Source of the DNA: Sedimentisphaerales bacterium
GTDB lineage: Bacteria; Planctomycetota; Phycisphaerae; Sedimentisphaerales; Anaerobacaceae
NCBI GenBank assembly: GCA_016933985.1
Contig: JAFGTU010000413.1
Coordinates: forward strand, 1 to 12,998
DNA length: 12,998 nt
Reading direction: 5' to 3'
This document shows positions 1 through 5,142 of this stretch, piece by piece; within the stretch, counting starts at the first letter, position 1, and every line of letters begins with the position of its first letter. The notes under the pieces were generated by a model. That model made no database searches. It saw only the letters and a program-made list of their open reading frames with translations, and was not told the DNA's origin. Both the position numbers and the translations under genes were made by a program.

Positions 1-2
1 AT

Positions 3-2489
3 ATTTTGAATTCCGATACGTTGGCCCCGCATCTATCGAAACAGAATCAGGCCATCGGCGATATTGCATCTTCGCTAATGGCGTTCGGTGAGGTGACGAA
101 CAATATCGCCGTTATGTGGCATGGCGACGGGTCGTGGGGCATCGAAAAGGTCGCCGGCCGCTGGTCCTGGGCGATAGGGCCGGGCAGGCCCTGCCTGTAT
201 CTCGATTTCCCCGGCGGCCCGCTCAAAGAACCGGCTGACTATGTCCTCTCATTCGAGTATTTCGACAAGGGCGACTGGACCATCCACTGCCACTACGATT
301 CGGCCTACCCTCCCGACGACAAACGCGAATACCACCCCGCCGAGCCGGTGCAACTTACGAACACCGAGACCTGGAAGAAAGGCGCCTTCGTCCTGACCAA
401 TTGCCTGTTCGCCTCCCGCCAGAACGACCGGGCCGACATGCGATTCGTCACCGGCTTAGGCGCCAATATCCGCAATATCCGTCTTGCGCCGGCCCCGACC
501 GGCAGCATCGACAAGGAGAAGGGCAAACGGTTGTTCTATCGAATCCTTGGTTCTCAATCCAACGGGCCATACATCCGTAAGACGCGAACAGTCGCCGCCC
601 CTGACTACTTTCCGCGAACAGCAACCACCGGAATGGCCAACTCCGGCTTCACGGAATACCCCTTCTGCTACGGGAACTGGAGCCTGACCTTTCGCGAGTG
701 TGAGGGTTTGTTCCCACGATTCGCAATGGGCCTGCCGTTGGACCCGACCCGCGTTAATACCTGCGATATCCTGGCCGACTGGGTGTATGAACCGGATGGC
801 TGCGTCTGGGGACCGGCCTGTAAAGAGTTTGGGCAGACATTCGTTGCCAAAGACACAGAACTCGTTGCGATTACACTGCTCGTTGCCTCGCCGAAAGGGC
901 TGTTCGACCTGTCCGTACACGAAGCTGGTTCCGACGGCCTGCAAATCGCAAAGACCAAGAGCTTCACATCAGGCCATTCAATGGAATGGGCGACCGTACA
1001 TTACGCGCCCGGCGAAGCACAACTCCAGCCGGGAAAAACCTATTACGTCAAAATCGTCGGGCAGGACGGCAAGGCCTGGAACATGTATCTCCATTCGACC
1101 GGTAACGCCTATGATAAGGGCTGTGCCTATTTCGACGGTGTAATGAGGCCGGAATCCGATTTGGCCCTTTGGATTACGACCGAGCCGCCGGACGTCACCA
1201 GGGCCGTAATCCTTGATACCGATGAACAATGCTGGACAGAGTCCGCATCCGGCTTTGAGTTTATCCCACGAACCGACAATGTAAGAATGATTACCGTCCA
1301 GCTTAGGCCGGTTAAAGAGTTCTGCGTTTGGCCGGTCGCCTATATCTATCAGCTCGAACCGGAAAGACGCCTTATCTGCGGCCCGAAGTACTCCCACTCC
1401 TGCGCCAGAGCCAACACCACTTACGAGGTCAGCTTCCTCTATGCCCCAGGCGAATTGCCCTGTACGAAGTACAAGAAATACTACGCCGAGATAGTCACCG
1501 TCCCGTTCGAGGAAGGCAAGGACCCCGTAATTCCCGATGACTATTCAAACCTTGCCAAATACGAAATCCTCCCCTCTGTATATGGCGAGACGTCATCCGA
1601 CACCGCCCCGGTCATCTACAATCTCTCCGCCGAACCCACTAAGGACTCAATTCTGCACCTGACTTGGCGGCTCTCTAAGCCCGGCCGAGTCCAAATCGAA
1701 ATCTTAGCCCCTGAGGACATCGCCAAGACGGTCAATGCCGAACCAGGCACAAGCGAATACCGCATCTTCGGCCTCGGGCCCGGCGACGACTGCGATTTCC
1801 GCCTGACCGCTTCGTTCCCGGACGGCCCCGCTGCACCACTTTACGCCCGGCCGACGCCGGTCTATCGAGTCAGAATCCCCGGCGGCGAGGTGGCTGAGCC
1901 TCTCTGGCCCGAAACACCCGAATTCTTCGTCCCCCTCGCCCCTCGGCCAAATGCGAAGGGATTACGCGATGAGTTCCCGGCACACGGTGAAGAAGTCTCA
2001 ATACCCGATGCCGATTTCGAATCCGGCGTCGGCAAGTGGAGCAAAAATATAACCGGAATAGGCTGCTTATCAGGGGGCGACGAGCAGATCAAACCGGCTT
2101 CCGGCAGCCAAATGTACGGCTGGACGCACAAAGCGGGTAAAGAGCGAAAAGACGTATTCCAGGAAAACATAATCCACCAGGGCGTTCCCACCAGGCCCGG
2201 CCATGAATACGTCCTCGCTGCTAACGCCATAACCGCCGTGACAAACGGCACCCGGGGAGATACACGTATCCGCCTCGCGGTCGATCCAGCCGGTGGAACC
2301 GAGCTGAAAGGCAAGAACTCCAGCCAATGGTTCTGGACAGACGGCAAATGGATGACCTTCTCGCATGAATTCACCGCCGAATCCGAGAAAGCAACAATTG
2401 CAGTAGGATTCTTCCGCTGGAGAGATCTTGACCGCGCCGACGCATACATCGATAACATCCGCCTGTACGACTTAGGCTCAAAGCCCTAA
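3..2489 (+). CDS. Large multi-domain beta-sandwich protein, probably exported (5' partial)
   Basis: The frame is open to the left edge; a TTG at 6 could serve as a start, but no upstream sequence is visible to support it and no signal peptide is seen, so the true N-terminus probably lies outside the window. Residues are counted from that TTG. I read modules rich in beta-strands, aromatics and glycines: about 34-161 (jelly-roll-like), 222-393 (contains GQTFVA near 276, PGKTYYVKI near 342 and SDLALWI near 384), 400-505, a fibronectin-III-like stretch at about 535-625, and a C-terminal carbohydrate-binding-like module at about 664-823 (starts DADFESGVGKW, ends AYIDNIRLYDL). This ending is typical of lectin-like or CBM modules in planctomycete secreted proteins. 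No glycosidase, sulfatase or peptidase active-site motif was recognised; a catalytic domain could lie upstream. A role in binding or processing extracellular polysaccharide is inference. It ends in TAA, about 180 nt before the aminotransferase. Confidence 0.75.
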   Translation: MLNSDTLAPHLSKQNQAIGDIASSLMAFGEVTNNIAVMWHGDGSWGIEKVAGRWSWAIGPGRPCLYLDFPGGPLKEPADYVLSFEYFDKGDWTIHCHYDSAYPPDDKREYHPAEPVQLTNTETWKKGAFVLTNCLFASRQNDRADMRFVTGLGANIRNIRLAPAPTGSIDKEKGKRLFYRILGSQSNGPYIRKTRTVAAPDYFPRTATTGMANSGFTEYPFCYGNWSLTFRECEGLFPRFAMGLPLDPTRVNTCDILADWVYEPDGCVWGPACKEFGQTFVAKDTELVAITLLVASPKGLFDLSVHEAGSDGLQIAKTKSFTSGHSMEWATVHYAPGEAQLQPGKTYYVKIVGQDGKAWNMYLHSTGNAYDKGCAYFDGVMRPESDLALWITTEPPDVTRAVILDTDEQCWTESASGFEFIPRTDNVRMITVQLRPVKEFCVWPVAYIYQLEPERRLICGPKYSHSCARANTTYEVSFLYAPGELPCTKYKKYYAEIVTVPFEEGKDPVIPDDYSNLAKYEILPSVYGETSSDTAPVIYNLSAEPTKDSILHLTWRLSKPGRVQIEILAPEDIAKTVNAEPGTSEYRIFGLGPGDDCDFRLTASFPDGPAAPLYARPTPVYRVRIPGGEVAEPLWPETPEFFVPLAPRPNAKGLRDEFPAHGEEVSIPDADFESGVGKWSKNITGIGCLSGGDEQIKPASGSQMYGWTHKAGKERKDVFQENIIHQGVPTRPGHEYVLAANAITAVTNGTRGDTRIRLAVDPAGGTELKGKNSSQWFWTDGKWMTFSHEFTAESEKATIAVGFFRWRDLDRADAYIDNIRLYDLGSKP

Positions 2490-2532
2490 CGCTCGCCCGG
2501 ATTGCGGCGAACGAACCAATCCTCCAATTTTC

Positions 2533-2561
2533 TTGACGCCGCCGCTGGTTTGGTCTTTAAT
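2533..2561 (+). promoter_or_regulatory. Putative sigma70-type promoter of the aminotransferase gene
   Basis: TTGACG (2533-2538) and TTTAAT (2556-2561) are separated by exactly 17 bp; each hexamer matches the consensus at 5 of 6 positions. Transcription would start near 2568, giving a leader of about 100 nt that contains the 10-bp tandem repeat at 2618-2647. It lies wholly in the gap after the upstream stop codon. Read from sequence only; no experimental support. Confidence 0.5.
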
Positions 2562-2617
2562 GGTCCGGTTCTGCGTGCAAACAAAAACGTGGCTTGGGCA
2601 TTGCCCGCCATGAGACG

Positions 2618-2647
2618 GTGTTAATCAGTGTCAATCCGTGTCAGGAA
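2618..2647 (+). repeat. Three imperfect tandem 10-bp units in the leader of the aminotransferase gene
   Basis: The units are GTGTTAATCA (2618-2627), GTGTCAATCC (2628-2637) and GTGTCAGGAA (2638-2647). The first two differ at two positions; the third keeps only the first six bases of unit 2. The period is one helical turn, and the array lies between the putative promoter and the ribosome binding site, so it could be a protein-binding array, a scrap of a dispersed genomic repeat, or chance. Confidence 0.5.
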
Positions 2648-2667
2648 GATAGAAAGGTTGTAGAGCA

Positions 2668-3858
2668 ATGAAGGTCAGCAAGCGTGCCCAGGAAGTTCCG
2701 CCGTCGGCGACCATCGCCGTTACGGCCCGTGCCCAGGAGCTCAAAGCCCAAGGTGTTGACGTTGTCGGGTTCGGCGCGGGGGCGCCGGATTTCGACACGC
2801 CCGAATACATCAAGGATGCCGCCATCGCGTCCTTGAAGGCCGGGCAGACAAAGTACACCCCGGCTGCCGGAATACCCAAGCTCCGCGCCGTCATCGCCGA
2901 GAAGCTCAAAAGAGACAACGGCCTCGACTACAAGCCCGAACAGATCGTGGTCAATATCGGCGGCAAGCACTCCGTCTATGAGGCTATGCAGGCGGTCCTC
3001 GATCCCGGCGACGAGGTTATTCTGCAGACGCCGTACTGGGTGACATACCCGGAGACCATAAAGCTCGCCGGGGCAAAGGCCAAGTTTTTCCAGACCGATG
3101 CGAGCACCGGCTACAAGATCACCCCGGCTCAGCTTAGGAAGGCTATCACAAAGAAGACCGCCCTGCTCGTGATTAACTCGCCCAACAATCCCGGCGGCTT
3201 CACTTACACGCCGGATGAATTGGCGGGGCTGGCCAAAGTCCTCGAGGGCACGGACGTTATGGTCATGTCCGATGAAATCTACGAAAAGCTCATCTACGGC
3301 GACACCAAATTCGTCAGCTTCGCCGCTGTTGGCAAAGACGCCTACAACAGAACCCTCACACTCAACGGATTCAGCAAGACCTTCTCTATGACCGGCTGGC
3401 GGCTGGGCTATACCGCAGGCCCGCTGGACGTCATAAAGGCTATGGCCCGCCTCCAGGACCACATGACCTCAAATCCCGTGACCTTCGCTCAATACGCGGC
3501 CGTCGCCGCCTACGGCCCACAAGCCGATGAGGCTATCGAAAGAATGAGGGTCGAATTCGAGAAACGCGGCAAGTATATGGTCGAACGCCTCAACGCTATG
3601 GAAGGAGTCCAATGCACCGAATCCACCGGCGCCTTTTACAGCTTCCCTGACGTCTCCGCCCACTACGGCAGAAACATCGGCGGCGTCGAGATTACCGGCA
3701 GCATGGAATTCGCTAAGGCACTGCTGGATCAGGCCTCCGTCGCGCTGGTTCCGGGTTTGCCGTTCGGGTGCGACAAGAATGTTCGCCTCAGCTTCGCATG
3801 TTCGCTCGAACAAATCGAAAAGGGCCTCGACAGACTCGAACAATGGCTGACTAAGTAG
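2668..3858 (+). CDS. Pyridoxal-phosphate aspartate aminotransferase (class I, subgroup Ib-like)
   Basis: It transfers the amino group between aspartate and 2-oxoglutarate (oxaloacetate plus glutamate) in the cytoplasm; members of this subgroup may also accept prephenate or aromatic substrates, which the sequence alone does not settle. At 396 aa it has the usual length. Visible fold-type-I landmarks: GGKHS around residue 100, NSPNNPGG (170-177) with the cofactor-contacting Asn, SDEIYEKL (201-208) with the Asp that binds the pyridine nitrogen, NGFSKTFSMTGWRLGY (233-248) with the Schiff-base lysine K237 and R245, and NVRLSF (371-376) with the substrate-carboxylate arginine R373. The ATG at 2668 is preceded by GAAAGG about ten bases upstream. 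It appears complete, with its own promoter at 2533. A decayed copy of its last ~28 codons lies at 5059-5142. Neighbours give no clear pathway hint. I leave the symbol empty because aspC/aspB/aatA use varies. Confidence 0.95.
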   Translation: MKVSKRAQEVPPSATIAVTARAQELKAQGVDVVGFGAGAPDFDTPEYIKDAAIASLKAGQTKYTPAAGIPKLRAVIAEKLKRDNGLDYKPEQIVVNIGGKHSVYEAMQAVLDPGDEVILQTPYWVTYPETIKLAGAKAKFFQTDASTGYKITPAQLRKAITKKTALLVINSPNNPGGFTYTPDELAGLAKVLEGTDVMVMSDEIYEKLIYGDTKFVSFAAVGKDAYNRTLTLNGFSKTFSMTGWRLGYTAGPLDVIKAMARLQDHMTSNPVTFAQYAAVAAYGPQADEAIERMRVEFEKRGKYMVERLNAMEGVQCTESTGAFYSFPDVSAHYGRNIGGVEITGSMEFAKALLDQASVALVPGLPFGCDKNVRLSFACSLEQIEKGLDRLEQWLTK

Positions 3859-3906
3859 CAACACGCAACGCCGTCAGCCGGTTATCCGCAGTATGGCAGC
3901 ATCCCC

Positions 3907-3950
3907 TAAGGGCGGGATGGTTACATAGACCATCCCTCTGCCGCCCCTTA
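3907..3950 (+). repeat. Imperfect inverted repeat / hairpin after the aminotransferase gene
   Basis: Left arm 3907-3920 (TAAGGGCGGGATGG) pairs with the right arm 3930-3950 across a 9-nt loop: GATGG with CCATC at the top, then TAAGGGCGG with CCGCCCCTTA at the base, with unpaired bases on the right side. It starts about 48 nt after the stop codon. A T-rich stretch (TTTCTT and then ATTTTT, 3959-3973) follows but is not adjacent to the stem, so a rho-independent terminator is possible but imperfect. A structured leader of the next operon is unlikely, because the candidate ECF promoter lies downstream of it. Confidence 0.4.
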
Positions 3951-3975
3951 TGCTCGGCTTTCTTGCATTTTTGTG

Positions 3976-4004
3976 CCAACCCTTTACTATGTTCGTGCGT
4001 CTAA
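3976..4004 (+). promoter_or_regulatory. Putative ECF-type promoter of the sigma/anti-sigma operon
   Basis: CCAACC (3976-3981) resembles the AAC-containing -35 element of ECF-dependent promoters, and GCGTCTAA (3997-4004) resembles their CGTC/TCTAA-type -10 element, with about 17 nt between AAC and CGTC. Start of transcription would fall near 4011, about 45 nt before the sigma gene. ECF factors commonly transcribe their own operon from such sites (established knowledge); assigning this site to this sigma is inference. Confidence 0.35.
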
Positions 4005-4047
4005 TCAAGTAGAAAACGCGTACATGCATACTCAGTGCCCCATTATT

Positions 4048-4051
4048 GGAG
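4048..4051 (+). promoter_or_regulatory. Ribosome binding site that favours the TTG start at 4058
   Basis: GGAG at 4048-4051 lies 6 nt before the TTG at 4058. The alternative in-frame TTG at 4046 has no purine-rich sequence in front of it, and the frame is closed upstream by a TAG at 4010. No in-frame ATG or GTG exists before residue 36, so a TTG start is hard to avoid. Confidence 0.5.
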
Positions 4052-4057
4052 CGGCAT

Positions 4058-4615
4058 TTGCGATTTGGATCGGAAAAACGCAGCCTGAAGGCCATTCGCC
4101 AGGGCCGCCGAGAGGCCTACGAGCAAATAATCTGCCAACACTATGAGTCGATATATCGCCTTATGGCATATTTAACAGGTGACACAACGCTTGCTGAAGA
4201 CCTCACCCAGGAAACATTCGCCTCGGCCTGGGCAACAATAGACCGATTCAATGAGAAGGCGTCGATAAAGACATGGCTTCACAGAATCGCGTACAACAAA
4301 TTCATCGATTCCAAGCGGATGTCTACTCGTCGCACCGCCTTGCTCGCCGCGTGCATTTCGGCCGACCCCGACTCTGATCAAGCTGCAAATCCGGCCGAAC
4401 AGTCCATAAACGATGAACACATAGCAATCCTCTATCACGCCCTCGACGAGCTTCAGCTTCAGGATTACGCGGTCATCGTGTTGCACTACATCGGCGGCTT
4501 CAGCTTCCATGAAACGGCCGCGGTACTGGATAAGCCGGTAGGCACTATCAAGTGGCAAACATCCAAGGCATTAAACGAACTTGGAAGACTTCTAAGTGAC
4601 AGGATGGAACAATGA
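4058..4615 (+). CDS. RNA polymerase sigma factor, ECF subfamily (sigma70 regions 2 and 4)
   Basis: An alternative sigma factor that directs RNA polymerase to a dedicated promoter set. From the TTG at 4058 it is 185 aa, normal for ECF factors (189 aa from the TTG at 4046). Region 2 spans about residues 15-87 and contains AEDLTQETF (46-54) followed by the aromatic/Trp-rich -10 recognition part (FASAW, IKTWLHRIAYN). An acidic, poorly conserved linker follows. Region 4 spans about 130-181 with a helix-turn-helix (FSFHETAAVLDKPVGTIKWQTSKAL). No region 1 or 3 is present, as expected. Its TGA overlaps the next gene's ATG by 4 nt, a standard sign of translational coupling to an anti-sigma partner. 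An ECF-like promoter at 3976-4004 suggests autoregulation. Targets are unknown; envelope glycosyltransferases downstream are candidates by position only. Start choice is uncertain by 4 codons. Confidence 0.92.
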   Translation: MRFGSEKRSLKAIRQGRREAYEQIICQHYESIYRLMAYLTGDTTLAEDLTQETFASAWATIDRFNEKASIKTWLHRIAYNKFIDSKRMSTRRTALLAACISADPDSDQAANPAEQSINDEHIAILYHALDELQLQDYAVIVLHYIGGFSFHETAAVLDKPVGTIKWQTSKALNELGRLLSDRMEQ

Positions 4616-4974
4616 AAAACAATCAAGAACATAAACGCGAAAATGTTACACGAGAATTGTTGGTCGCCGCGCTAAGAAACCTTCCCAAGGTCCCTATCCC
4701 AGCCTCCCTCAGAGCGAGGCTTTTCGGCACCATTCCTGAGAGTGCCTCTTCATCTTCGGCCGCCCGGCCAGGCATATCACTGCGAAAGACCTGGGCCGGC
4801 GCCGCTGCGGTAGTCTTCGTCTGCGCACTGGTGTTGGTCATCAATTATGGCTCATCAATCTTCCCCAACAGACTCATAACGGAGGCCAACGTCGCCTCAG
4901 CAAACAACAACATTGTTGACCACAACAGCACATATATTGTTGACATTAATCGCGCTGGTCTGGTCAATCAGTAG
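4612..4974 (+). CDS. Small single-pass membrane protein, probable anti-sigma factor
   Basis: A 120-aa protein that probably holds the upstream ECF sigma factor inactive at the membrane. The evidence is mainly context: its ATG overlaps the sigma gene's stop by 4 nt, with AGGATGG (4601-4607) as ribosome binding site inside the sigma gene. Topology by eye: a charged cytoplasmic N-terminus (1-59) with a short helix-forming stretch around TRELLVAALRNLPKVPIP, one hydrophobic segment at about 61-80, and a ~40-residue outer tail rich in Asn. The LPxVPxPxxLRARL pattern resembles short planctomycete proteins paired with ECF sigmas. There is no HxxxCxxC zinc motif, so it is not a classical ZAS-type anti-sigma factor, and no sensor domain is large enough to recognise. 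The tail has a small internal repeat (N-x-IVD-x-N twice). Function is inferred. Confidence 0.75.
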   Translation: MKNNQEHKRENVTRELLVAALRNLPKVPIPASLRARLFGTIPESASSSSAARPGISLRKTWAGAAAVVFVCALVLVINYGSSIFPNRLITEANVASANNNIVDHNSTYIVDINRAGLVNQ

Positions 4975-4992
4975 CATATCATAAGCCGGATG

Positions 4993-5011
4993 TGTCCGCT
5001 CGGTCCGGACA
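4993..5011 (+). repeat. Inverted repeat TGTCCG-N7-CGGACA upstream of a promoter
   Basis: Perfect 6-bp arms at 4993-4998 and 5006-5011 with a 7-nt gap. It ends 11 nt before the -35 box of the next promoter and lies 18 nt after the anti-sigma stop. It could be an operator for the downstream gene or a weak terminator stem; no T-run follows, which argues against a rho-independent terminator. Confidence 0.35.
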
Positions 5012-5022
5012 GGACTATATGT

Positions 5023-5051
5023 TTGACGAAATGCTGTGCAGAAATTACAAT
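5023..5051 (+). promoter_or_regulatory. Putative sigma70-type promoter of the membrane glycosyltransferase operon
   Basis: TTGACG (5023-5028) and TACAAT (5046-5051) are 17 bp apart; each matches the consensus at 5 of 6. Expected start of transcription is near 5058, giving a leader of about 72 nt that is made almost entirely of the aminotransferase relic. The design is the same as at 2533-2561. It would give the 5130-8450 genes a transcript separate from the sigma/anti-sigma operon. Confidence 0.5.
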
Positions 5052-5058
5052 TATGGTC

Positions 5059-5142
5059 GATAATAATGTTCGACGGAGCTTCACATGCTTGGTCGAACGG
5101 ATAAGAAAAGGATTTGATAGAGTCGATAAATGGCTAAACGAA
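5059..5142 (+). pseudogene. Decayed duplicate of the 3' end of the aspartate aminotransferase gene
   Basis: Translated in the frame of an ATG at 5053, this stretch reads DNNVRRSFTCLVERI, then RKGFDRVDKWLNE. It aligns without gaps to the last 28 residues of the intact enzyme (codons at 3772-3855, DKNVRLSFACSLEQI, then EKGLDRLEQWLTK). By hand I count 15 of 28 identical residues and about 57 of 84 identical bases. The Arg that binds substrate carboxylate and the WL near the end are kept. I see no convincing similarity upstream of 5059, so only the gene end is present. Its frame stays open to 5268, but it runs over the start of the next gene and is unlikely to be translated as a functional protein. 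Chance similarity cannot be fully excluded at this length. Confidence 0.55.

Noticed and set aside
2596..2606. GGGCATTGCCC as a hairpin in the aminotransferase leader
   Set aside because: Only four or five base pairs with a loop of one to three bases; too small to be meaningful.
2641..3462. A 273-codon minus-strand open frame opposite the aminotransferase
   Set aside because: No recognisable domain; it mirrors a fully conserved aminotransferase and is a shadow of its codon bias.
4046..4057. The TTG at 4046 as the sigma factor start
   Set aside because: Nothing like a ribosome binding site precedes it, while GGAG lies at proper distance before the TTG at 4058. It remains possible.
4940..4968. 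A perfect TTGACA at 4940-4945 as a promoter for the downstream operon
   Set aside because: At 17-bp spacing the -10 would be GTCAAT (3 of 6); the TTGACG/TACAAT pair at 5023-5051 is clearly better and nearer.
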